Assembly: GCF_003576345.1 (NCBI RefSeq)
Contig: NZ_QWGB01000005.1
Span: 1,178,001-1,242,000, forward strand
Origin: Henriciella barbarensis
Lineage (GTDB): Bacteria; Pseudomonadota; Alphaproteobacteria; Caulobacterales; Hyphomonadaceae
Direction: 5' to 3'
Length of the DNA stretch: 64,000 nt
Positions 15,422 to 23,781 of this stretch are shown here, one piece after another. The stretch's first letter is position 1. Every line of letters begins with the position of its first letter. The translations under genes and the position numbers were made by a program. The notes under the pieces are model-generated. The model was given only the letters and a program-made list of their open reading frames with translations, searched no databases and was not told the origin of the DNA.

Positions 15422-16753
15422 TTACTTCTTCGGGTGCAGTATGACCGGCATCCAGGTGTAACCCTTTACGAAGGAATGCGCATTGCGCTCTGGTTCTTCC
15501 AGAACTTCGACATGCTCGAAGCGCTCCAGAAGCTCTTCCCAGAGAATGCGGAGTTGAAGCTCTGCCAGGCGGTTACCAACGCAACGGTGAATGCCGAAGC
15601 CGAAAGCGATGTGGTTACGGGCCTGCTTGCGGTCGATGACCAGACGATAAGGGTCTTCGTCCCAGAACCGCCCATCGCGGTTGGCCGAGACATACCACAT
15701 GGCGACCTGCTCGCCTTTCTTGATGGTTTTGCCACGGATTTCGACATCCTCGAGTGCGGTGCGGCGCATATAGGCAAGCGGCGTCTGCCAGCGGATTACT
15801 TCTGAAACCATGTTCGGAATCAGCGATGGGTCAGCCTTCAGCTTCTCGAACTGGTCTGGCCACTTGTTGAGCGCGTGGACCGAGGCCGTCATCGAGTTGC
15901 GGGTGGTGTCATTGCCGCCAACGATGAGCAGGATCACGTTTCCGAGCAGCTCCATCGGCGTCATGTTCTTGGTCTTCTCACCATGAGCGAGAAGGCTCAT
16001 CAGGTCATTCTTGACCGGCTTGGACTGACGGTCCTGATAGATGCCCATGAAGGTGGTCAGGCATTCCATGAGTTCCTGCTTCCACTGGTCGAGGCCGCCG
16101 GGGCAGATGTCTGGATTGTGCGGGTTCGTCGCAACGTCCGACCAGTGGGTCAGCTTGCGGCGATCTTCGAACGGAAAGTCGAACAGGGTGGCGAGCATCA
16201 TGGTGGTGAGCTCGATCGAGACCGTGTCGACCCAGTCGAATGGTTCATTCACAGGCAGCGAATCCAGCAGGCCCTGAGTCCGCGAACGGATCAGCGGCTC
16301 GAATTCCTTGAGCATGTTCGGCGCGACGGCCGGCTGCACGGTCTTGCGCTGTTCGGAGTGGCGCGGCTCATCCATAGCGATGAACATCGGCAGTTCGAAA
16401 TCATCGAACGGCGCGCCGAGCGTGATGCCGCCATACTCCCATGACGATGAGAAGCGCTTATGATCGATGTCGACGTCGCGGACATCGTCATACAGCGTCA
16501 CGGACCAGTACGGACCGGCAAAGCTGTCCGGCGTGTAGTGGACCGGATCATTGTCGCGCATCCACTTGAAGAAATCCCAATGAGCATCGCGGCGCCAGAG
16601 CTCCGGGTCGAGGATGTCGAACGTCTTCATGTCGACATCTTCAGGCGACGGGATCGGAGCGTCACGGTCGAGATGGAATTCCATCAGCTTTTCGCGGCCC
16701 GTCGTCTTAGGACGCTCTACATTGTGGGGGATCTTCGTTGCTGTATCAGCCAT
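15422..16753 (-). CDS. cytochrome P450, CYP153-like alkane/fatty-acid terminal hydroxylase
   Basis: 443 residues from the ATG at 16753 preceded by AGGAGG; the upstream extension lacks family similarity. The I-helix oxygen-activation motif GGNDTTRNS is at 279-287 and the haem loop FGFGIHRCVG at 384-393, with ligand Cys391. VIRWQTPLAYMRRTA, MFIAMDEPRH and LATLFDFPFEDRRKLTHWSD match what I know of CYP153A enzymes, soluble class I P450s that hydroxylate medium-chain alkanes or fatty acids at the terminal carbon. They need ferredoxin and ferredoxin reductase, neither of which is adjacent. Confidence 0.88.
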   Translation of the reverse strand: MADTATKIPHNVERPKTTGREKLMEFHLDRDAPIPSPEDVDMKTFDILDPELWRRDAHWDFFKWMRDNDPVHYTPDSFAGPYWSVTLYDDVRDVDIDHKRFSSSWEYGGITLGAPFDDFELPMFIAMDEPRHSEQRKTVQPAVAPNMLKEFEPLIRSRTQGLLDSLPVNEPFDWVDTVSIELTTMMLATLFDFPFEDRRKLTHWSDVATNPHNPDICPGGLDQWKQELMECLTTFMGIYQDRQSKPVKNDLMSLLAHGEKTKNMTPMELLGNVILLIVGGNDTTRNSMTASVHALNKWPDQFEKLKADPSLIPNMVSEVIRWQTPLAYMRRTALEDVEIRGKTIKKGEQVAMWYVSANRDGRFWDEDPYRLVIDRKQARNHIAFGFGIHRCVGNRLAELQLRILWEELLERFEHVEVLEEPERNAHSFVKGYTWMPVILHPKK

Positions 16754-16824
16754 GTCCTTGCCTCCTGATCTCCCGGTATTCCGGTGAGTTTTCTTGAACC
16801 TCGCCGAAGGTAACACAAAGAGAA

Positions 16825-16854
16825 TGAAAAAACCATGACGCAGGCGTCATTTTT
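16825..16854 (-). terminator. terminator of the DUF2244 gene
   Basis: ATGACGC/GCGTCAT inverted repeat at 16834-16850. On the minus strand it is followed by GG and TTTTTT (16827-16832). T runs lie on both sides, so it may act in both directions. It sits immediately beyond the DUF2244 stop. Confidence 0.65.
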
Positions 16855-17340
16855 TTACGCGTAACGTTCGGCGCGGGCTTTTTCGATGGCGGATTTCAGG
16901 GCGCTGTGCAGGGATTTTCTTTCGCCCGGCGTCAGGAAACGGCCAATGACATAGGCCTGCTGGCCATGGGCAAGCTTCAGTTCGCTTGGCTTGCGTTCCG
17001 GGAAATCGAGAGAAAGGCGGGCAAAACCAGTTGGCAGCTCGACGCGGCGCGGATCTTTACCAGGGGCGGTGTGAGACAAGGCGATCCGCTCGGCCGTCAC
17101 TTCGATGCGGGTTTCCTGGCGCAGCTTGTGGAAGCTGGCCCGGAAGGCGAGCCAGATGGCCAGCGCATCGAGGCCGAACCAGGCAATGACAGGCACCGCG
17201 CCCATGGCCAGGAACATCATGCCGCCGACAAAGCTCATAAGCCCGACAAGGCCCATGACGACCAGGAAGGCCCGAGGGCTGAGCGCCGTATGCGGCGTCA
17301 GTGTCGCGTCGAAATAGACAGTGGATTGGCTCTCATTCAT
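16855..17340 (-). CDS. DUF2244 integral membrane protein
   Basis: 161 residues from the ATG at 17340 (MNESQSTVYFDATLTPHTALSP). Two adjacent hydrophobic helices at about 25-75 (AFLVVMGLVGLMSFVGGMMF and the following VIAWFGLDALAIWLAF) are followed by a soluble domain (IEVTAERIALSH, FARLSLDF, VIGRFLTPGERKSLHSAL). This is the DUF2244 layout; function unknown. It is divergent from nth, an arrangement common in alphaproteobacteria. Confidence 0.82.
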   Translation of the reverse strand: MNESQSTVYFDATLTPHTALSPRAFLVVMGLVGLMSFVGGMMFLAMGAVPVIAWFGLDALAIWLAFRASFHKLRQETRIEVTAERIALSHTAPGKDPRRVELPTGFARLSLDFPERKPSELKLAHGQQAYVIGRFLTPGERKSLHSALKSAIEKARAERYA

Positions 17341-17421
17341 GGCGCACCGGAAAATATAGTTGCGGCACATGTTGGCAAGTTGTCGCTTGATCGCAGCGCC
17401 GCGGCATTTACACCACCGCCT

Positions 17422-18141
17422 ATGGCAAAGACCCCGACGAAAACACGCAGAAAGCGCCGCTCACCGACGCTAGGACCAGAGAAGACCGCGCAGCTTTATG
17501 CGGCGCTCGCTGAAGACAGGCCCGCGCCTGAAACAGAGCTCAACTATCACAATCCCTTCACGCTTGTTGTGGCCGTGGCCTTGTCAGCGCAGGCAACCGA
17601 TGTCGGCGTGAACAAGGCGACGAAAAAGCTGTTCGAGGTCGCCGATACGCCTGAGGCGATGCTGGCGCTTGGCGAAGAGGGCGTCGCCGATCACATCAAG
17701 ACGATCGGCCTCTGGCGCAACAAGGCGAAGAATGTGATCGCGCTTTGTGAGCTTCTGATCGAGGAGTTTGGCGGCGAGGTACCGCAGACGCGCGAGGAGC
17801 TGACGAGGCTGCCCGGCGTCGGGCGCAAGACGGCCAACGTGGTGCTGAATGAGGCTTTCGGACAGCCAACCATCGCAGTCGACACGCACATCTTCCGTGT
17901 GTCCAACCGCACCGGCCTCGCGCCGGGAAAGACTCCGGATGACGTCGAGGACCAGCTGGAGCGGGTGACTCCCGATGAGTTCAAGAAGGGCGCCCATCAC
18001 TGGCTGATCCTGCACGGGCGTTACGTTTGCGTGGCGCGAAAGCCGAAATGCTGGCTGTGCACGATCAGCGACATCTGCAAGTTCAAGGACAAGACGCCTG
18101 ATCCCGGGCGGAAGGAGTCCGATCTGGGGCCGAAGGGGTAA
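17422..18141 (+). CDS. nth: endonuclease III
   Basis: 239 residues from the ATG at 17422. The helix-hairpin-helix LPGVGRKTANVVL holds the catalytic Lys and VDTHIFRV the catalytic Asp. A C-terminal [4Fe-4S] site follows the exact C-x6-C-x2-C-x5-C pattern (CVARKPKCWLCTISDIC). This DNA glycosylase/AP-lyase removes oxidised pyrimidines. The frame continues open upstream to 16906, but that stretch is antisense to DUF2244 and the family begins near here. The basic N-terminus (KTRRKRRSP) is a lineage extension. Confidence 0.95.
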   Translation: MAKTPTKTRRKRRSPTLGPEKTAQLYAALAEDRPAPETELNYHNPFTLVVAVALSAQATDVGVNKATKKLFEVADTPEAMLALGEEGVADHIKTIGLWRNKAKNVIALCELLIEEFGGEVPQTREELTRLPGVGRKTANVVLNEAFGQPTIAVDTHIFRVSNRTGLAPGKTPDDVEDQLERVTPDEFKKGAHHWLILHGRYVCVARKPKCWLCTISDICKFKDKTPDPGRKESDLGPKG

Positions 18142-18187
18142 AGGCCCTAAGTTGGGAGATGAAGCCGCATACGTAAAACTAGCTGAT

Positions 18188-18760
18188 TTAACGCGGGGCG
18201 CGTTTTGCCAGGATGCGCTGCAGGGTGCGGCGGTGCATGTTCAGGCGGCGGGCCGTTTCCGAGACATTGTGGTTACAGAGCTCATAGACGCGCTGGATAT
18301 GCTCCCAGCGGACGCGGTCTGCCGACATCGGATTCTCAGGCGGCTCCGGCAGGCTGTCGCCCTTATTGACGAGCGCGCGAATGATGTCTTCGACTTCTGC
18401 GGGCTTGGCGAGATAGTCAGCGGCGCCGGCCTTGACCGCGGCAACAGCGGTCGCGATCGCGCCATAGCCGGTGAGGATCACCGCGCGGGCATCCGGACGG
18501 TATTGCTGCAGTGTTTCGACGACGTCGAGACCTGATCCGTCCTCAAGACGAAGATCCAGCACAGCGAAAGCGGGCGGGTTCATCCGGGCGATGTCCTTGG
18601 CTTCACTGGCACTTGAGACCGCCGACACGAGAAAGCCACGCTGCGTCAGTGCGCGCGCGAGCCGCTGTAGAAATGGGCCGTCATCATCAAGTATCAGGCA
18701 AGTGCGATCCTCAACATCCTTGAGGGCCTCATGAATTTTGACGGTAACGTTATAGTCCAT
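18188..18760 (-). CDS. regA: redox response regulator RegA/PrrA/ActR
   Basis: 190 residues from the ATG at 18760, chosen because GGAGA lies 7-8 nt upstream; an ATG at 18766 overlaps the regB stop (ATGA) and is the alternative. The receiver domain has the acidic pocket LDDD near 25-27, phospho-acceptor Asp69 (FAVLDLRLEDGSG) and the K in LAKPAEVED. The C-terminus is a Fis-like HTH (NHNVSETARRLNMHRRTLQRILAKRAPR spans about 163-190). RegA-family regulators control respiration, photosynthesis, nitrogen fixation and CO2 fixation genes in response to the quinone/redox state. Confidence 0.94.
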   Translation of the reverse strand: MDYNVTVKIHEALKDVEDRTCLILDDDGPFLQRLARALTQRGFLVSAVSSASEAKDIARMNPPAFAVLDLRLEDGSGLDVVETLQQYRPDARAVILTGYGAIATAVAAVKAGAADYLAKPAEVEDIIRALVNKGDSLPEPPENPMSADRVRWEHIQRVYELCNHNVSETARRLNMHRRTLQRILAKRAPR

Positions 18761-18762
18761 GA

Positions 18763-20160
18763 TCATGTCTCCACTGTGGGACCAATTATTTGCATTCGTT
18801 CGGATTCCAAGCTTTCCAGTGCGCCTCGCGGCCAGACAGCCTGTACAATTGCGCCTTTACGCGGGGGGGTGCGATTACGCGTCGCAATTCGCCCGCCTGT
18901 TCTTTCGATCAGTGTCTTTGCAATGAAGAAACCGAGCCCCATGTCGCCGCCATGCAGATGCGCTTCTCCGCGCTGTGAAACGTAGGGCTCTCCCAGCTTC
19001 GGCATTACATCGGGGGCGAAACCCGGCCCATCATCGCTCACCGTCACCATGAATTGCTTGTCAGTCCAGCTGGCGGCGGCCTTGACGTGGCTATCTGCAA
19101 AGCTGACCGCGTTTTCAACGAAAGCCCCAAGGGCATGCAGGACTTCAGGGCTTCGACGGATCGTGGGGATGCGCGGTTCGCCATTCTCTCCAGCTGACCA
19201 GGTCACATTAAGCGTGACACCGAGCCCCCTGAAAGGTGCGGCAGCTTCTTCGACCAGGCTGGAAAGTGGCATATTGGCGTGGACGATGTCCTCTGCCTCA
19301 CGTGAACGGCTAAGCTGGCGCAGGATATCGCGGCAGCGGTCGGCCTGCTCTGCGATCAGGCGTACATCGTCGTGGTGAGGATCGTCAGGTTGCAGGTCGC
19401 CGGCAAGCTCTTTCGCGACAAGGTGAATTGTCGCGAGCGGGGTGCCGAGCTCATGGGCGGTCATCGCGGCCATTGCGCCAAGCGCTGAGAGTTTCTGTTC
19501 GCGTGCCATGACAACAGAAGCGGCATCCATTGCGCGCACAAGCCGAGCCTCGTCCTCACTGAGGCGGACGGAAGACACGGCAAAGAAAACGATAGCGAGC
19601 AGGAAGGCGGCGAAATGGCCCCATTCGAAAAGGGCGGGAAGGTTGAGACTGCTTCCCGGATACCAGGGCAGATCGAGCGCAAAGACTGGCATCATGGCCG
19701 CGAGCGCAATCGCCAACGCGGCGATGAGCGCTGAATAGCGCGGGCGAAGGCTGCTTGCGGCAACTGTAACGGGCGCAAGCAGGAAGAGAAGGAAGGGGTT
19801 TGACAGTCCGCCCGTCAAACCAAGCAGGAGCGCCAGCTGCACAGTATCGAAACAGAGCTGTAGCGCGGCTTCCCATCCCTTCAGTAGGACCTGGTCCCGC
19901 ATGGCGAAGGATAGAAAAACGTTGAGCCACGCCGACGCTGCAATAACGGTCAGACAAGGGCCAAGCGACACGTCGAAGCCCAGAACAAAATTGACGAAGA
20001 GCACGGCAGCCGTCTGGCCCCCCACGGCGAGCCAGCGCAGAGTCGTCAGCGTGCGAAGGCGAGCCCGTCCACGCGCAGCATCCACGCCGGCAAGCCCGGT
20101 TGGCAGCAGGCTGTACAGGGCCTGCTCTATTCCTTCGCGAGACGCATGGGCGTCATCCAT
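18763..20160 (-). CDS. regB: redox sensor histidine kinase RegB/PrrB/ActS
   Basis: 465 residues from the ATG at 20160, which has GGGG and AAGG just ahead. Six membrane helices occupy about 45-200 and include the quinone-sensing heptad GGLSNPF at 117-123. The H-box is MTAHELGTPLATIHL with His236. Cys276 (ADRCRDIL) lies exactly 40 residues after the His, the same spacing as the redox-active Cys265 after His225 in Rhodobacter RegB. The GFAPDVMPKLGEPY and GGDMGLGFFIAK G-boxes complete the kinase. Upstream of regA in one operon, divergent from senC, as in Rhodobacter prrBCA loci. Confidence 0.95.
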   Translation of the reverse strand: MDDAHASREGIEQALYSLLPTGLAGVDAARGRARLRTLTTLRWLAVGGQTAAVLFVNFVLGFDVSLGPCLTVIAASAWLNVFLSFAMRDQVLLKGWEAALQLCFDTVQLALLLGLTGGLSNPFLLFLLAPVTVAASSLRPRYSALIAALAIALAAMMPVFALDLPWYPGSSLNLPALFEWGHFAAFLLAIVFFAVSSVRLSEDEARLVRAMDAASVVMAREQKLSALGAMAAMTAHELGTPLATIHLVAKELAGDLQPDDPHHDDVRLIAEQADRCRDILRQLSRSREAEDIVHANMPLSSLVEEAAAPFRGLGVTLNVTWSAGENGEPRIPTIRRSPEVLHALGAFVENAVSFADSHVKAAASWTDKQFMVTVSDDGPGFAPDVMPKLGEPYVSQRGEAHLHGGDMGLGFFIAKTLIERTGGRIATRNRTPPRKGAIVQAVWPRGALESLESERMQIIGPTVET

Positions 20161-20252
20161 CCTTGCCCCTTTCGGCTGTGCCGCGAGATGCGACACTGTA
20201 GCGGCGCAACGCCGTCTTGATCGAAGCGCCTGTCCAAAGCATACGTAGCCGC

Positions 20253-20891
20253 ATGCGCATCAGATCGACAATTCTCTTAGCATCTTTCCTTCTCGCGGCA
20301 GCGTGCAGCGGCGCGAACGAGGCGAGTGAGACTGCATCGCCTGGCGAGACGGCGAGGTCAGGCGGGCCGGTCGCGGGGTGTACCTCGCGCGCCTATGAAG
20401 AGATTGGCGGTCCTTTCGAACTGACTATGCACACCGGTGAGCGGGTGACCCAAGAAGATTTCATGGGCAAACCATCCCTTATCTATTTCGGCTTTACCTA
20501 TTGTCCTGATGTCTGCCCTGGCACGCTGGTCGCGATCAATAACGCCTATAGCCGCCTGCCAGAAGAGATGGAGCGCCCGCAAACGCTGCTGATCAGCGTC
20601 GACCCCGAGCGCGATACGCCAGAGGCTCTCGCAGACTATGTCCAGAGCAATGCATTCCCGGACGGACTTGTGGGTCTGACAGGCACACCGGAAGAAATCG
20701 AAGCGGTTGCGAATGAGTTCAGCGCGGCTTTCTCTCGTGTCGAAACGCCGGAAAGCGTGGCCGAATACACCATGGACCACACATCGCTCATCTATGTGAT
20801 GGGCCCGGACTGGAAGCTCAAAACTTTCTTCTCGGAGACGATTACCAATCCGGAAGAGATGGCCACGTGCCTTGAGACAATCTTCGGCTAG
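20253..20891 (+). CDS. senC: SCO1/SenC/PrrC copper chaperone
   Basis: 212 residues from the ATG at 20253. A lipoprotein signal (ILLASFLLAAAC, Cys18) is followed by a thioredoxin fold with the copper site CPDVC (Cys84, Cys88) and the distal ligand His in MDHTSLIYVMG. SCO proteins deliver copper to, or reduce thiols of, the CuA centre of cytochrome oxidase. Located divergently from regB with a short shared promoter region (20161-20252), the classical regBA-senC grouping, which ties oxidase maturation to redox signalling. Confidence 0.93.
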   Translation: MRIRSTILLASFLLAAACSGANEASETASPGETARSGGPVAGCTSRAYEEIGGPFELTMHTGERVTQEDFMGKPSLIYFGFTYCPDVCPGTLVAINNAYSRLPEEMERPQTLLISVDPERDTPEALADYVQSNAFPDGLVGLTGTPEEIEAVANEFSAAFSRVETPESVAEYTMDHTSLIYVMGPDWKLKTFFSETITNPEEMATCLETIFG

Positions 20892-20957
20892 CACTGGCTG
20901 ATTGCCAAAGCTCGCCGGCCCGCCTATGTTGCGCTGCAGCATACGGAAGGTAACGCT

Positions 20958-22190
20958 TTGCTCTACGCTCTTGTTGAAATGAACCGCGCGGCCATGGCGC
21001 CGCTGCGCTTGCAGGCCAAGGCAACCGCATCCTTCTGGAGTTCTTCGATGAACCCGGCGCGCGATACCGACGCAGGCCGTGCCATTGCGGCGGCGGCCAA
21101 CGTGTTCGAGCGCGCGACCCGCTATTATGGCAAGCCGGAGTGGCAGATTGATTCAACCGAAATCGATGGCAGGTCCCATGCCGTCATGCCGGTCACGGCA
21201 TGGTCATCGCCCTGGTGCCAGCTTGTTCATTTCGAGACGGCAGGAGCACCGGAAAACCGGCCGGACCTGATCATCGTTGCGCCACTTTCTGGGCATTATG
21301 CGACGCTGCTGCGCGGAACGGTCGAAGCCTTCCTGCCGACCCATAATGTCTACATCACCGACTGGACGGATGCCCGGATGGCGCCGATCTGGTTCGGCCG
21401 CTTCGATCTCGACGATTATATCGACCACATTCAGGACATGCTTGGTTTCCTGGGTGCGGGAGCGCATGTGCTGGCGGTCTGCCAGCCTGGCCCGCCTGTG
21501 CTGGCTGCGATCTCAATGATGGCAGAAGACGGCTCCGACGCATTGCCTGCGACCATGACCTTCATGGGCTCGCCAATCGATGCCCGCCGCTCACCGACCG
21601 TCCCGAATGTTCTGGCGGAAGAGCGCAGCCTCGACTGGTTCCGCTCCAAGATGATCCATACTGTGCCGCTGCCATGGGCAGGGGCGGGCCGCCGGGTCTA
21701 TCCGGGTTTTATCCAGCTTAGCTCTTTCATGCATATGAACTGGGACCGGCACGTCGATGCGCAGCATCGTTTCTTCGAGCACCTTATCGAAGGTGATGAA
21801 GACGGCGCTGAAAAGCACCAGGCATTCTATGACGAATATCTGTCGGTGCTGGACCTGACCGAAGAGTTTTACATCCAGACGATTGAGCGGGTTTTCCAGA
21901 AAGCCCTGTTGGCCAAAGGTGAGTACCGCTACCGCGACCAGCGCCTCGTCAAGCCTGAGGCGATCTCATCTGTCGGCCTGATGACGGTCGAAGGTGAGCT
22001 GGACGATATTTCTGGCATCGGCCAGACACAGGCCGCGCACGACCTCTGTACCAGTATTCCTGGCGCACTGAAGGAAGACTATGTGCAGCCTGGTGTTGGC
22101 CATTACGGCGTGTTCAACGGCTCCAAATTTCGTCAGCAGATCGTGCCGCGGGTAATCAAGTTCCAGCAGCATGTGACCAAGGCGCGCTAG
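20958..22190 (+). CDS. phaZ: intracellular polyhydroxyalkanoate depolymerase
   Basis: 410 residues from a TTG at 20958 with GGAAGG about 8 nt upstream. MLYALVEMNRAAMAPLRL is the standard PhaZ opening, which supports the TTG over the ATG at 20979. The nucleophile elbow reads AVCQPGPPVLA with Cys175 in place of the usual lipase Ser, as in the intracellular amorphous-PHB depolymerases. The C-terminal PHB_depo_C part includes VEGELDDISGIGQT and PGVGHYGVFNGSKF, bearing the Asp and His of the triad. It mobilises stored PHB to hydroxybutyrate or oligomers. Confidence 0.93.
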   Translation: MLYALVEMNRAAMAPLRLQAKATASFWSSSMNPARDTDAGRAIAAAANVFERATRYYGKPEWQIDSTEIDGRSHAVMPVTAWSSPWCQLVHFETAGAPENRPDLIIVAPLSGHYATLLRGTVEAFLPTHNVYITDWTDARMAPIWFGRFDLDDYIDHIQDMLGFLGAGAHVLAVCQPGPPVLAAISMMAEDGSDALPATMTFMGSPIDARRSPTVPNVLAEERSLDWFRSKMIHTVPLPWAGAGRRVYPGFIQLSSFMHMNWDRHVDAQHRFFEHLIEGDEDGAEKHQAFYDEYLSVLDLTEEFYIQTIERVFQKALLAKGEYRYRDQRLVKPEAISSVGLMTVEGELDDISGIGQTQAAHDLCTSIPGALKEDYVQPGVGHYGVFNGSKFRQQIVPRVIKFQQHVTKAR

Positions 22191-22220
22191 CTTTCACCTG
22201 CGCGCCCGGCCGGGTCGGGC

Positions 22221-22673
22221 CTACTCGCCCTGGGCGCGAAGCTCCGCTTCTGCTTCCAGTGTAATCGTTTCGCCAGTTTCGGTTTCAAAGCTGAAAGAGA
22301 TGTTCGCTGTTTCACCGGCGGAGAGGTCTTCAACCAGGCCGAAGAACATGAGGTGGCTGCCGCCGCGCTCCAGCGTTAGCGTCTCACCGTCAGCGATTTC
22401 GAAGGTTTCGACAGGGCGCATCTGCATGGTGCCGTCATTCATCTCCATCGTGTGCATTTCGACAGTGCCGGCAATATCGGAGATGGCGCCCGTTAGCGTG
22501 ACACTGCCGCCCTCCACGGCAATCTCGATCCCGCCCATGGTCACGTCCCGTCCGGCGATGGGCGCCATGATGAAAGCGTCCTCATAGGACAGAACGGGGC
22601 CATCAGTTTCAGCAGGACCGCCGCAAGCTGCGATGAAAGCAGGCGCGATGAGCAGGGCAGAGAGACGTTTCAT
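22221..22673 (-). CDS. PCu(A)C-type periplasmic copper chaperone (DUF461)
   Basis: 150 residues from the ATG at 22673. A lipoprotein-like signal ends at AFIAAC (Cys17). The copper site fits H-x10-M-x21-H-x-M exactly: His74, Met85, His107, Met109. PCu(A)C proteins hand Cu(I) to CuA of cytochrome oxidase, often together with SCO. It lies 44 bp downstream of trpS in the same direction and about 1.3 kb from the SCO gene, with phaZ between. Confidence 0.92.
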   Translation of the reverse strand: MKRLSALLIAPAFIAACGGPAETDGPVLSYEDAFIMAPIAGRDVTMGGIEIAVEGGSVTLTGAISDIAGTVEMHTMEMNDGTMQMRPVETFEIADGETLTLERGGSHLMFFGLVEDLSAGETANISFSFETETGETITLEAEAELRAQGE

Positions 22674-22717
22674 TGAGATGTCTTTCACAAGAGGGAAAAC
22701 TTGAGTGGGGTGAATGC

Positions 22718-23758
22718 CTAGGGCCGCCAGAAACCAATGATACGCCGAACCTCTTCCATCACTGGCTCAGCAATGGCGTCAGCCCGCTCGGCGCCGCTGC
22801 GAAGGGCGGCATCGATTTCGTCTGGATTGTCCATCAGCTCCCGCATCCGCGAGGTGATGGGCGCCAGATGATCAACGGCAAGATCGGCGAGCGCAGGCTT
22901 GAATGTGCCAAACCCCTTGCCGCCATACTCAGCCAGCACCTGTTCGTCGGTCATATTTGCGAGCGCGCCATAGATGCCGACGAGATTTGCAACTTCTGGC
23001 CGGCCCTCTAGGCCGTCGATATCGGTCGGCATGTCGCCGAGCGTATCGGTCTTCGATTTCTTGATCTTGCGAGAGATCGTGTCGGCGTCGTCGATCAGGT
23101 TGATGCGCGAATTCTCCGCAGGATCGGATTTCGACATCTTCTTGGTGCCGTCTTTCAGGCTCATGATGCGGGCGCCGGGCCCTTCGGTCAGGGCTTCGGG
23201 CAGTGGGAAGAAGTCCGGCGCGCCGTATTCACGGTTGAAGCGATCAGCAATATCGCGCGAAAGCTCCAGGTGCTGGCGCTGGTCTTCGCCGACAGGCACA
23301 TGCGTTGCCTTGTAGGCCAGGATGTCGGCGGCTTGCAGCACAGGATAGTTGAACAGGCCGACCGACGAGCGCTCTGCGTCCTTGCCTGACTTTTCCTTGA
23401 ACTGGATCATTTTCTCCAGCCAGCCCATGCGGGCGACGCTGTCGAAGATCCAGGTCAGCTCCGTGTGCACGCGCACCGATGACTGGGCAAAGAGGACTGA
23501 CTTTTCCGGGTCGACGCCGCTTGCCATCATGGCGGCAGCGATCTGCCTGGTCTGATTAGCGAGCTGCGACTGGTCGAAAGGCATCGTGATCGCATGCAGG
23601 TCGACGACACAGAAGACGCAGTCCCAGCCATCATTCTGAAGTGTGGTGAATTTCTTCAGGGCACCGAGGTAATTTCCAAGGTGGAGATTGCCGGTGGGCT
23701 GAATGCCGGAAAAGACCCGTTTGGGCCCGGCATAGGTCGGGGTGTCTTGCTCGCTCAT
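22718..23758 (-). CDS. trpS: tryptophanyl-tRNA synthetase
   Basis: 346 residues of class I synthetase. The HIGH motif appears as GNLHLGNYLG near 22-31 and KMSKS as KKMSKSDPAENS near 207. It charges tRNA-Trp. It lies 23 bp downstream of murJ on the minus strand and is probably part of the glnD-murJ-trpS transcript, a conserved neighbourhood in alphaproteobacteria. Confidence 0.97.
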   Translation of the reverse strand: MSEQDTPTYAGPKRVFSGIQPTGNLHLGNYLGALKKFTTLQNDGWDCVFCVVDLHAITMPFDQSQLANQTRQIAAAMMASGVDPEKSVLFAQSSVRVHTELTWIFDSVARMGWLEKMIQFKEKSGKDAERSSVGLFNYPVLQAADILAYKATHVPVGEDQRQHLELSRDIADRFNREYGAPDFFPLPEALTEGPGARIMSLKDGTKKMSKSDPAENSRINLIDDADTISRKIKKSKTDTLGDMPTDIDGLEGRPEVANLVGIYGALANMTDEQVLAEYGGKGFGTFKPALADLAVDHLAPITSRMRELMDNPDEIDAALRSGAERADAIAEPVMEEVRRIIGFWRP

Positions 23759-23781
23759 GGCGCCGCCAATAGCGCAAGGCT

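Noticed and set aside
16773-16784. CCGG-TATT-CCGG inverted repeat ahead of the P450 gene as an operator
   Set aside because: 4-bp arms of a self-complementary word are too short to distinguish from chance.
16906-17421. N-terminal extension of endonuclease III in an open frame
   Set aside because: This part is antisense to DUF2244 and charged/low-complexity; Nth proteins start near 17422.
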